From Chitinophagaceae bacterium (GTDB taxonomy: Bacteria > Bacteroidota > Bacteroidia > Chitinophagales > Chitinophagaceae): DNA of 64,000 nt. Positions 25,356 through 33,261 of the stretch are shown piece by piece. The DNA lies in assembly GCA_004028795.1 (NCBI GenBank), contig SAIW01000022.1, positions 1 through 64,000 on the forward strand, read 5' to 3'. The translations under genes and the position numbers were made by a program. Numbering within the stretch: position 1 is the first letter of the stretch; each line of letters starts with the position of its first letter. Under the pieces are notes generated by a model. The model saw only the letters and a list, made by a program, of their open reading frames with translations. It searched no databases and had not been told where the DNA came from.

Positions 25356-26771
25356 CTAATTCAATGCCTCAACTGTTTTCTCAATGGTAAACCTGTTATT
25401 CAACTCTTTTATTTTACCCCAACCGCCAACAATATTGCGTAAATTATGAATGCCTTCTTTTTTCATAATAGAGGCTGCAATTACACTTCTGTAACCACCG
25501 GCACAATGCACATAAATATTATGATTATCTTCCAAATCGCTTAATACCGTTGCATCGGTCATATCACCTAAAGGAATGTTGATAGCTTGTTTTAAATGAC
25601 CGTCAGCAAATTCGGTTTCTTTTCTTACATCAACCACAATTAAGTTTTCATCAAAAGGAATATCCATTGCCAGTTCATCAGCTTCCACATCAATAATCAT
25701 ATCAACTTCTTCTCCTGCATTTTTCCATGCCTCAAAACTACCGTTTAAGTAACCTGCAAATTGCTCAAAACCAACACGGGCAAGGCGTACAACAGTTTCT
25801 TTTTCTTTGCCCGGTTCGGTAACAAGCAATAGTGTTTTATTGAATGATAATATACTTCCTGCCCATTCAGCAAATCTTCCTTCTAAACCAATAAAAATTG
25901 AATTCGGAATAAAGCCTTGTGTAAACTCAGCAGCAGTACGGGTATCTAAAATAATTACAGCATCATCTTTTGCTTTTTCTTTAAAGGCTTCAATACTTAA
26001 TGCCTGTAAGCCATTTTGTAAAACAGTATCTAAACTTTCATAACCTTCTTTATTAATTTTTGCATTAACAGGAAAGTATTGCGGAGGCGTTGCTAAACCT
26101 TCTGTAACGGCTTTTATAAATTCCTCTTTTGTTTGCGGTTGCAGAGCGTAATTGGTTTTCTTTTGCTCGCCGATAGTGCTGTATGTTTCAGGGCCTAAAT
26201 TTTTACCGCAACTGCTGCCTGCACCATGAGCCGGATACATAATAACTTCATCTGCCAACGGCATTATTTTTTGCTGAAGGCTATCGAATAACATGCCTGC
26301 TAAATCTTCAATCGTTAAATCTGCACCTTTTTGGGCAAGGTCTGGCCTACCTACATCACCCACAAATAAAGTATCTCCCGTAAAAACAGCATGGGCTTTT
26401 TGGTTCTCATCTTTCAATAAAAAACAACTGCTTTCTAAAGTATGGCCGGGTGTATGTAATACTTCAATGGATATATTACCCAAAGAAAAAGTTTCTCCGT
26501 CTTTTGCAACGTGCACAGGAAGCTTGGTTACAGTATCGGGACCATAAACAATGGTAGCACCTGTTGCAGCAGCAAGGTCTAAATGGCCGCTTACAAAATC
26601 TGCATGAAAATGAGTTTCAAAAATGTATTTAATAGTTGTTTTACGGGTATTAATAATTTGCAGGTATTCGTCAATATCACGCATTGGGTCTACAATAGCA
26701 GCTTCGCCGTTGCTTTCAATATAATAAGCAGCTTCACTTAAACAGCCTGTATAAAGTTGTTGTATAAACAT
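25356..26771 (-). CDS. MBL-fold hydrolase with two rhodanese domains (persulfide dioxygenase-like)
   Basis: Residues 1-250 form a metallo-beta-lactamase domain with THFHADFVSGH (about residues 53-63), HTPGHTLES and TGDTLFVGDVGRPDL, as in ETHE1-type persulfide dioxygenases. Two rhodanese domains follow: the first (VIILDTRTAAEFTQGFIPNSIFIG) lacks a catalytic Cys, the second has it (VHCAGGYRSVIAA). Such proteins handle glutathione or other persulfides and sulfide. An ArsR-type regulator is encoded just upstream on the same strand. Confidence 0.9.
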   Translation of the reverse strand: MFIQQLYTGCLSEAAYYIESNGEAAIVDPMRDIDEYLQIINTRKTTIKYIFETHFHADFVSGHLDLAAATGATIVYGPDTVTKLPVHVAKDGETFSLGNISIEVLHTPGHTLESSCFLLKDENQKAHAVFTGDTLFVGDVGRPDLAQKGADLTIEDLAGMLFDSLQQKIMPLADEVIMYPAHGAGSSCGKNLGPETYSTIGEQKKTNYALQPQTKEEFIKAVTEGLATPPQYFPVNAKINKEGYESLDTVLQNGLQALSIEAFKEKAKDDAVIILDTRTAAEFTQGFIPNSIFIGLEGRFAEWAGSILSFNKTLLLVTEPGKEKETVVRLARVGFEQFAGYLNGSFEAWKNAGEEVDMIIDVEADELAMDIPFDENLIVVDVRKETEFADGHLKQAINIPLGDMTDATVLSDLEDNHNIYVHCAGGYRSVIAASIMKKEGIHNLRNIVGGWGKIKELNNRFTIEKTVEALN

Positions 26772-26836
26772 GAAAACATTTTTAGCAAAGATAGGCTGCT
26801 AAAGGCTTACCGATGGTTTCGTGAAATGGAATAATA

Positions 26837-26864
26837 AAAAAAGCCCTGCATTAGCAAGGCTTTT
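26837..26864 (-). terminator. Terminator of the ArsR-like gene
   Basis: On the minus strand AAAAGCCTTGC-TAAT-GCAGGGCTTTTTTT forms a stem with one mismatch and a T-run, between the ArsR-like gene and the MBL gene. Confidence 0.75.
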
Positions 26865-26883
26865 AGAAAGTTGAACTTGAAGA

Positions 26884-27222
26884 CTACTTAATTAAGTTGT
26901 CAACAAATTTGATTAACTCAGCACAGTTTTCATAATTAACTGTGTAGAAAATGAATTTTCCTTCGCGAGTTGCAGTTACTAAACCTGCACGTCTTAAAAT
27001 AGCTAAATGCTGAGAAGCAACTGATTGTTCAATACGTAACTTCTTGTAAACAGTTGTTACGATTGTTTTCTTGTTGTCGTCAATGTACTTTAAGATTTGT
27101 TGACGAAGCTTGTGATTTAAAGCTCTTAACACTAAAGCAGCTTTTTTGCTTTTGTGTAAATCGAACTTCACTACTGGTTTGCTGTTTGCTAAAGCAAATT
27201 CAAGTTGTTTTTCTTTTGACAT
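26884..27222 (-). CDS. ArsR-type winged-helix regulator
   Basis: This 112-residue protein has the ArsR fold: LRALNHKLRQQILKYIDDNKKTIVTTVYKKLRIEQSVASQHLAILRRAGLVTATREGKFIFYTVN. It has one Cys only (NYENCAEL), so the two-Cys persulfide switch of SqrR/BigR is not evident. It lies upstream of the MBL-rhodanese gene but is separated from it by a terminator, so regulation of that gene is only possible, not shown. Confidence 0.85.
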   Translation of the reverse strand: MSKEKQLEFALANSKPVVKFDLHKSKKAALVLRALNHKLRQQILKYIDDNKKTIVTTVYKKLRIEQSVASQHLAILRRAGLVTATREGKFIFYTVNYENCAELIKFVDNLIK

Positions 27223-27300
27223 TTTTTCACTAATTGAGTGGTTAACAAAAAGGTGCTGCTAAGGTAAGCGTATTCAGTAAATGAATACATATTTTTTCTG

Positions 27301-27996
27301 TCAAATTAGTTTTTTTGCAAGTGTGTAAAACTCTTTCAGGTAAAACGGTTCGCTGTAGGCAAGGTCTGAAAATGCAGCTTTTTGATACTGCTGTAGAGAA
27401 AGCGAAACCATAGAAGCTGCACTGTGATTGAATTTGCTGAAAATTGAGTTGGGGTTGGTAAGTATATTTTCACACTTACCGCTGCCGCTGCCAAAGAAAA
27501 TGATGGGTTGATTGTTTAATAATTCACTGAAAGAATTTTCATTAATTTTTAAGGCTTGCGGGGCTACAACAACGTGCAGATTTGTAGTATAAACAGCCGC
27601 AAATACATCCATACGCCTTGCATCAATCATAGGGCAGAAGAGTAAATTGTCATTAATACTGTTATTTTTTTCATACTCAGCTATACAGCCCCAAGCCATT
27701 ATTTCTAACGTATTCAATAATAGTAAAGGCTTATTTAAAGCAAAGCATAAACCTTTAGCAGAAGATAAACCTACTCTTAAACCGGTATAACTGCCCGGTC
27801 CGTTTGAAACTGCCACAGCATCTATTTCATTTAGTGTGTATCCTGTTTCTTCAGCTATTTTCTTTATGGCAGGTTGTAAGAATGAAGCATGATTTTTTTG
27901 CTCCTTATTGCTTACAAGCATTAAAATTTCTTCATCTTTAGCCAAACAAACCGAAGCAAATTCTGTAGCGGTATCTATATTTAAAATTAAAGGCAT
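27301..27996 (-). CDS. tsaB: tRNA threonylcarbamoyladenosine biosynthesis protein TsaB
   Basis: This 231-residue protein is an ASKHA-fold partner of TsaD, needed for t6A37 of tRNA. MPLILNIDTATEFASVCLA, NHASFLQPAI, VSNGPGSYTGLRVGLSSAKGLCFALNKPL and MIDARRMDVFAAVY are characteristic. It ends shorter than E. coli-type metal-binding paralogues, as usual for TsaB. It starts 5 nt after the small dehydrogenase-like gene, suggesting one transcript. Confidence 0.92.
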   Translation of the reverse strand: MPLILNIDTATEFASVCLAKDEEILMLVSNKEQKNHASFLQPAIKKIAEETGYTLNEIDAVAVSNGPGSYTGLRVGLSSAKGLCFALNKPLLLLNTLEIMAWGCIAEYEKNNSINDNLLFCPMIDARRMDVFAAVYTTNLHVVVAPQALKINENSFSELLNNQPIIFFGSGSGKCENILTNPNSIFSKFNHSAASMVSLSLQQYQKAAFSDLAYSEPFYLKEFYTLAKKLI

Positions 27997-28001
27997 TTGA
28001 A

Positions 28002-28607
28002 TCAGGCTATTGATTTTAATTCTTCTGTTAATTTTTCTGATAGAATATATCTATTGTCGTTTATGCTTAACGTTTTCAATAATAAATAAACATTGGGTAA
28101 GCCTAATTTATTACACCACTCAAAAGGCCCGAAAGGATAATTAGTGCCCAGCTTCATAGCAATATCAATTGCTTCTTTCGTGCTTACATTGTCCTGTAAA
28201 GCAAAATAAGCTTCGTTAATAATCATAGCAATTATACGGGCAGCAATAAAGCCGGGTTCATCTGCTGTTAATTGATAATTCCATCCCAATGCATTCATAA
28301 CTTCCTTTAAAACCGCTTCTTTATTTATGCCGGCAACTTCAATAATATTTCTTTTTAAAAAACCATTCCAGGCATTCAACCTTATATAGTTATCAGGCAA
28401 TTCTTTGCAGGTTGTAATAACAGCGTTTACAAATACGGGTTTGTAAGAAATATTATTAAATGATGCTCCGTTTCTTTCAAACAATAAATCAAAATAAACA
28501 TCTGCTTCCGCAGCAACATCGTTCCAGATTATTTCTATATCTGCATTAAAGCCTTTGTACAGCCATTCTTCTTTCTGTTCATTATTTGCAATTACTGCTA
28601 TTTTCAT
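28002..28607 (-). CDS. Small 3-hydroxyacyl-CoA dehydrogenase-like protein
   Basis: This 201-residue protein ends in a 3HCDH C-terminal domain (ADEPGFIAARIIAMIINEAYFALQDNVSTKEAIDIAMKLGTNYPFGPFEW). The N-terminal half (MKIAVIANNEQKEEWLYKGF) occupies the Rossmann position but lacks GxGxxG, so NAD binding is doubtful. I chose the ATG at 28607 since the -7 box at 28629-28636 excludes the longer start at 28631. It is followed by tsaB. Probably not a normal dehydrogenase. Confidence 0.72.
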   Translation of the reverse strand: MKIAVIANNEQKEEWLYKGFNADIEIIWNDVAAEADVYFDLLFERNGASFNNISYKPVFVNAVITTCKELPDNYIRLNAWNGFLKRNIIEVAGINKEAVLKEVMNALGWNYQLTADEPGFIAARIIAMIINEAYFALQDNVSTKEAIDIAMKLGTNYPFGPFEWCNKLGLPNVYLLLKTLSINDNRYILSEKLTEELKSIA

Positions 28608-28628
28608 GCTGTGTTTTTTTGCCTCTTG

Positions 28629-28636
28629 CAAATGTA
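28629..28636 (-). promoter_or_regulatory. -7 box of the 3HCDH-like/tsaB operon
   Basis: Minus strand TACATTTG (TAnnTTTG), 21 nt before the ATG at 28607. Confidence 0.6.
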
Positions 28637-28685
28637 AGTTGGCTGATTAATGGAAATGCAGTTATTTGCTTTAAAATACAATACC

Positions 28686-29072
28686 ATGTCTAAGCAAATT
28701 ATTAAAACAGATAAAGCTCCGGCACCCATCGGCCCATACAATCAGGCTGTAATTGCTAATGGATTTTTATTTATCAGCGGACAAGTTGCTATTGACCCTG
28801 CAACTAATGAAGTAATTAAAGGCACTGTAAAAGAAGAAACTCATCAGGTAATGAAAAACCTGAAAGCTATTTTAGATGAGGCGAAAATTACTTTCGATCA
28901 TATTAGTAAAACAACCATTTTCTTAAGCGATATGGCTTTGTTTGCTGAAGTAAATGAAGTATACGGAAGCTATTTCAACGGAGATTACCCTGCCCGTGAA
29001 ACTGTTGCTGTGAAAGGCCTTCCGAAGAATGTGAATGTTGAAATAAGTATGACGGCTGTTATGGAATTATAA
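28686..29072 (+). CDS. ridA: RidA-family enamine/imine deaminase
   Basis: This 128-residue YjgF/RidA protein hydrolyses reactive 2-iminoacids. KAPAPIGPYNQAVIANGFLFISGQ, GTVKEETHQVMKNLKAILDEA, TTIFLSDM and ARETVAVKGLPKNVNVEI (with the conserved Arg and Glu end) are signature blocks. I use the ATG at 28686; the longer frame adds a non-conserved leader. It is convergent with the aldose epimerase gene, overlapping by 6 nt. Confidence 0.93.
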   Translation: MSKQIIKTDKAPAPIGPYNQAVIANGFLFISGQVAIDPATNEVIKGTVKEETHQVMKNLKAILDEAKITFDHISKTTIFLSDMALFAEVNEVYGSYFNGDYPARETVAVKGLPKNVNVEISMTAVMEL

Positions 29073-29999
29073 TACCTTAATGCTGTAAGTAGTTTTAAAG
29101 CTTACCTGTTTTTCAGGCTCTAAAAGCAGCAAACCGATTTTATTGTTAAAGCAATCCGGTGCAGCACTTAAGTTTTCTATTGCAATACTTTTTCTGTGCG
29201 GTGGTGTATATATCTGTAAGTAAGTATAAGCAGCAGATGGTTGAATGGTTAACTGCAAATCTTTAGTTTTTAAAATACAATTGCTGTTTCCCGGGTTGGC
29301 TAATTCAAAACAATTATCTAACTCAATACCTTTTAAAGATGAACTGTTTATAAAACGTTCATCTTTTATTTTTTTACCTGTTGGTATTAATGTTTCATCA
29401 AATTCAATTTGTTCGGTGCTGTCAAATTGTAAAGTACAGTCATCGATACTGTTGTTTAATGTAAAGTAAGGATGCCAACCATCAGCCATTGGAATAGCCT
29501 GTTTATTGTGATGGAAAACCGTTGTTATAACAGATAAATTATTGTTGGCTTCCAGCTTGCAGTTTACCAACATTTCAAAATTGAAAGGATAACCTTTATC
29601 TGTAGCCTGATATAAATATCTTAAACCTACAGATGCACTGTGTTCATTTGCATGTGTACTGATGATTTCAAAGTTTGCATCGAATAACAATCCATGAATG
29701 GCATGTGGCGGTAAATAAAACTTTTCAATTTTATAAGATTGGTTATTGAAAACATATTCGCCATTATTCATTCTGCAAACAAATGGAGAAAGCTTACTGC
29801 TCTGAAAGCCTTTTGTAACATGGGTCTTAGCATCTTCACCTGAAGTAAAACCATCTATAATATTTATCTGTTCTCCGTTTTTATTTATTGAAAATTCATT
29901 CAATAAAGCCCCGAAACTATAAATAACAGCAGTGCAATTATTTTGTGTATCTACCAAACTAATGATTGAATTATCGGTTACTGAAACATTAAAACGCAT
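29067..29999 (-). CDS. Aldose 1-epimerase-like protein
   Basis: This protein of about 310 residues has the galactose mutarotase fold: SFGALLNEFSI, SPFVCRMNNGEY, the catalytic-type His in PPHAIHGLLFD and in MADGWHPYFTL, and a late Glu region IAIENLSAAPDCFNN. It interconverts alpha and beta anomers of aldoses. The ATG at 29999 matches the usual start; an in-frame ATG at 30017 is possible. No sugar genes are adjacent. Confidence 0.85.
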   Translation of the reverse strand: MRFNVSVTDNSIISLVDTQNNCTAVIYSFGALLNEFSINKNGEQINIIDGFTSGEDAKTHVTKGFQSSKLSPFVCRMNNGEYVFNNQSYKIEKFYLPPHAIHGLLFDANFEIISTHANEHSASVGLRYLYQATDKGYPFNFEMLVNCKLEANNNLSVITTVFHHNKQAIPMADGWHPYFTLNNSIDDCTLQFDSTEQIEFDETLIPTGKKIKDERFINSSSLKGIELDNCFELANPGNSNCILKTKDLQLTIQPSAAYTYLQIYTPPHRKSIAIENLSAAPDCFNNKIGLLLLEPEKQVSFKTTYSIKVL

Positions 30000-30064
30000 T
30001 GTTATTTTTTTATACATACAAAAGAAGAAACGTTTATTAGTTCTCCTTTTGTATTATTACTTAT

Positions 30065-31627
30065 TTAGAGTGTTTCAATTGATAGTTTTGTTGTTTTTTC
30101 CTTTTTATTATATTCCGAAACCATAATTGAACCTTCTTTGGCAGGATAAATTTTTATAAAATTAGAGCCTTCTTTATGCGGTATTTTCCTAACTATTTTC
30201 TTTTCTTGAATATTATAGATGATTATATTTTTGTAATCATCTGCTATTAAGTAATTTATCCTCTTTTCCGAATTTGATACTAAATGATATTCTCTGTTAT
30301 AAAAGAGCCTTGCATCAACTCTCCTTGCAGTATATTTTGATGTATTTAATTCTAATTGATTATCTAAGGATATGATGCCATTAGATGACTGTTTAATAAT
30401 TAAGCCTTTTTCGAATCTTGATTTTGTAGTACCAAAAACCCCCAATAAATAGGCAGAAGGAATAACTAATGGCGATAAGATGACACTAGGTACAATTATA
30501 CCCCAAATAGGTTTTTTTGTAAGACCTGAACCAACAAAGTATGTATTTCCTGCATAATCTTTAAAGGAACCATCTATCAGTGGCCATACTTTAGCCTCAA
30601 TCAATTTACCACTTTTTGTTATAAAATTTTCGTGATTACCATCTAATAAGTATGAATAGTTTTTTGTTACATTATTTTGTTGTCCTACAATATTTATTGT
30701 AAAATAACCTAAATAAGGTGCATGGAAAACATCTTTAGTTCTTAAACTTGTATAAGCAGTTTTATCTTTATCAATTATTACACCGTTTATGTATACATCT
30801 CCAGATACAGGATCATTGTCTAAACCAGTTACCTGAAGTTCGTTATCGTTATCATCTTTTAATTTTACTTTATTAATGGTTGAACCATTTTGCAAGGAAT
30901 AACATTGCACTTCTCTACCTTGATTATTTAATCGGGAATACAATAAATAAACACCGTTTTTGCCGGCATGTAACTTATATGAACTTCCTTTCTCAGAAAT
31001 AGTATTTTTCCAAATTTCTTTGCCAACTCTATCAAATAGGAATACATTTTTATTGTTATCATCTCCAAAAAAACATGCAAAACCTTTTTGCGGAACGTTG
31101 TATATCTGAACAGGGTATTTTGTATTTCCTTGTTCTATTGTTACTTTATTGAAAGTGCCATTTGCATAATTAAGGCCTAAATCTAATGTAATATTATAAT
31201 TGTTTGTTTTTACAATTTTTCCTTTTAAATCAATAAACTGTAAAACAACTGTTCCGTTTTCTTTTTTCTTAATCTCTTTCAATTCTTTATTGGATACAAC
31301 ATTTGAGAAATAAGAACTTTTTATGTAAGTAACACACAAAATATCTTCTTCAAAAGCGATAGATTGCAGAAGTAAAGTTTGGTCTTTAAAATTGACAGTA
31401 CCAATATCATTCAAATTTTCATCCATAATAGTAATCCTGTAATTAAAAGAATCTTTATTAGACTTCTCTAATTTAGTAAATGCTAAATATCCTACTAAAT
31501 TATTGTCTTGAATTATAGCATTAAATTGCGATGATATTTCATTACTAACTTCTTTAAAGACCTTTGTTTGTGCTTTAATTACAATAAATAAAATTACAAA
31601 CGACAAAGTGGTTAGGAGTTTACGCAT
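30065..31627 (-). CDS. Hypothetical secreted protein
   Basis: This 520-residue protein has a signal peptide (MRKLLTTLSFVILFIVIKAQ) and then alternating short beta stretches with aromatic-Gly turns, as in beta-propeller-like proteins, without a repeat I can name. A hydrophobic stretch (WGIIVPSVILSPLVIPSAYLLGVF) lies about residue 380. It lies 24 nt downstream of the M48 protease gene, probably in one operon. Function unknown. Confidence 0.65.
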   Translation of the reverse strand: MRKLLTTLSFVILFIVIKAQTKVFKEVSNEISSQFNAIIQDNNLVGYLAFTKLEKSNKDSFNYRITIMDENLNDIGTVNFKDQTLLLQSIAFEEDILCVTYIKSSYFSNVVSNKELKEIKKKENGTVVLQFIDLKGKIVKTNNYNITLDLGLNYANGTFNKVTIEQGNTKYPVQIYNVPQKGFACFFGDDNNKNVFLFDRVGKEIWKNTISEKGSSYKLHAGKNGVYLLYSRLNNQGREVQCYSLQNGSTINKVKLKDDNDNELQVTGLDNDPVSGDVYINGVIIDKDKTAYTSLRTKDVFHAPYLGYFTINIVGQQNNVTKNYSYLLDGNHENFITKSGKLIEAKVWPLIDGSFKDYAGNTYFVGSGLTKKPIWGIIVPSVILSPLVIPSAYLLGVFGTTKSRFEKGLIIKQSSNGIISLDNQLELNTSKYTARRVDARLFYNREYHLVSNSEKRINYLIADDYKNIIIYNIQEKKIVRKIPHKEGSNFIKIYPAKEGSIMVSEYNKKEKTTKLSIETL

Positions 31628-31651
31628 ATTTTATAGGGTTTAGTTATTTAA

Positions 31652-33121
31652 TTATCTATTTTTTTTAAAATGAGCTGTGAATTCATTATACAAGCTTGTT
31701 GGAAAAGTTTTGGAGAAGTCATTTGCCGCTGCAGACTTCGTTTTATCATCTAACCTATTATTCTCGACAGAGATTAAATACAAGAACTTTCTTAATCCTA
31801 TTTCATCTTGAAATCTACTTTTCCAAAAACTTGCATTTTGTAAAATAGTTACATATTCTTTTAAATTTTCCCGTGGAATTTGTTCCAATATATTCTGTAG
31901 ATTATAGTAATCTTTTGTAATTAATTCTTTTGGCTTAACTCCAATTGCAATAAATCGTTGAAGTTCATTATCGTTATATAATAAGCCGCTAAAGATGTTG
32001 TAAACCATAAAATCGTACCATTCATTTTTTTGCCCTTTGTCTTTTTCTTGAAGAATTATATAAAGGCAAACAGTTAAATCCATGTTATCGTATATATTCC
32101 ATAAAATAATTTTTTTTATGTTTTCTTGTAAGTCGGAAGGAATACTTGTAAGCTTATTAATGCTATCGGAATAAATTAGATTCTTTTTATATCTATCGAT
32201 ACAATCTGGATGTGTTTTTAAGGAATCTTCTACTTTTGGTGTATCTGTAAATGAATAGGTTTTAGTTGATAGACCTTTACTCTTTTTTTGTGCCCAGACT
32301 TCCGGGGATGGTAAATTGTATTGAATAAAATAATCCTGTATTGGGTATAAAAGAGGTTGCTTCAATTGTAATTCCGTACTATCCAATCTTAAGAAAAAAT
32401 TTGCATTAAATGTAATGTTACTTTTTTTCAAAAGTATTATTGCTAATGAGTCAGCATCAGACTCATGGTACCTTTGATGCCTGCTTCTACTAAAACTATA
32501 CCCTTCAACTATTTTTTTTAATCTTGAATATCTTCCGTATTTAGAGTCTAAAATTGATTGTATGTTTTTTTTGTATTCGTCTGAAGTAAGCAGTTCGGCT
32601 TTTTCTTTCATAACAGTTTCTATGTGAAACAATAGATTGTGACTCAGTTCATGAGCTAAAGCCATGGCTAATTCTTCTCTAGATTTAACGTGATTTATAA
32701 AACCAAGATTAATAATAATTACATTGTTACCTAATGCGTAGGCATTAGCAATAGGGCTTCTATCAAGAAAAAATAACGGCTGATTACCCTCGCTAAACAA
32801 GTTCCTGTTCTTAGATATTATTTCATCAATTATTCCTTTTATGTAATTATTTATGCCTTTGCAATAAATAAAATTCTGGTTATCAATCGCGTTACAAATA
32901 AAATCAGTTCGAGAATCCCAAAACTCTTTATATTTTTTTTGTCTTTCTTTTTCTGAATAAATAGCAGGGCAAAGCCAATTTTTTTTTAAAGAGTCTTTAA
33001 TCTTGGTATAATAGCTATTAGATAAGTCTTGGTATGTGTATAATGTATTGATTTGGAATTGAGCATTAGAAAGTATAAGAAAGGAGAAAAAAAATGTAAA
33101 ACTTAGAATAATCTGTTTCAT
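31652..33121 (-). CDS. Secreted M48-family metallopeptidase
   Basis: This 489-residue protein has a signal peptide (MKQIILSFTFFFSFLILSNAQ) and the zinc motif HELSHNLLFHIE, with the downstream Glu ligand in RYHESDADSLAIILL. It has no membrane anchor beyond the signal, as in BepA-type periplasmic M48 proteases rather than HtpX. The C-terminal half is helical without a clear TPR. It is followed by a secreted protein of unknown function. Confidence 0.85.
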   Translation of the reverse strand: MKQIILSFTFFFSFLILSNAQFQINTLYTYQDLSNSYYTKIKDSLKKNWLCPAIYSEKERQKKYKEFWDSRTDFICNAIDNQNFIYCKGINNYIKGIIDEIISKNRNLFSEGNQPLFFLDRSPIANAYALGNNVIIINLGFINHVKSREELAMALAHELSHNLLFHIETVMKEKAELLTSDEYKKNIQSILDSKYGRYSRLKKIVEGYSFSRSRHQRYHESDADSLAIILLKKSNITFNANFFLRLDSTELQLKQPLLYPIQDYFIQYNLPSPEVWAQKKSKGLSTKTYSFTDTPKVEDSLKTHPDCIDRYKKNLIYSDSINKLTSIPSDLQENIKKIILWNIYDNMDLTVCLYIILQEKDKGQKNEWYDFMVYNIFSGLLYNDNELQRFIAIGVKPKELITKDYYNLQNILEQIPRENLKEYVTILQNASFWKSRFQDEIGLRKFLYLISVENNRLDDKTKSAAANDFSKTFPTSLYNEFTAHFKKNR

Positions 33122-33185
33122 TAGCAGTAGCCTTAATATTATTTTTATTAGTTCTAAAGTACTTATAAATATGATACTAACAAAA

Positions 33186-33219
33186 TGTTAGTTATTGTTT
33201 AATCACTTAAAAACTAACA
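33186..33219. promoter_or_regulatory. Inverted repeat before icmF, candidate operator
   Basis: TGTTAGTT (33186-33193) and AACTAACA (33212-33219) are perfect inverted copies, 18 nt apart, at the -33 region of the promoter at 33238. Confidence 0.4.
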
Positions 33220-33237
33220 ACTGTTCGTTTCAATTAT

Positions 33238-33245
33238 TACATTTG
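33238..33245 (+). promoter_or_regulatory. -7 box of icmF
   Basis: TACATTTG matches TAnnTTTG, 16 nt before the ATG at 33262. Confidence 0.6.
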
Positions 33246-33261
33246 CTTTTTATCAGCTTAT

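Noticed and set aside
26293-26547. Plus-strand gene opposite the MBL-rhodanese gene
   Set aside because: Shadow frame of a well-conserved protein.
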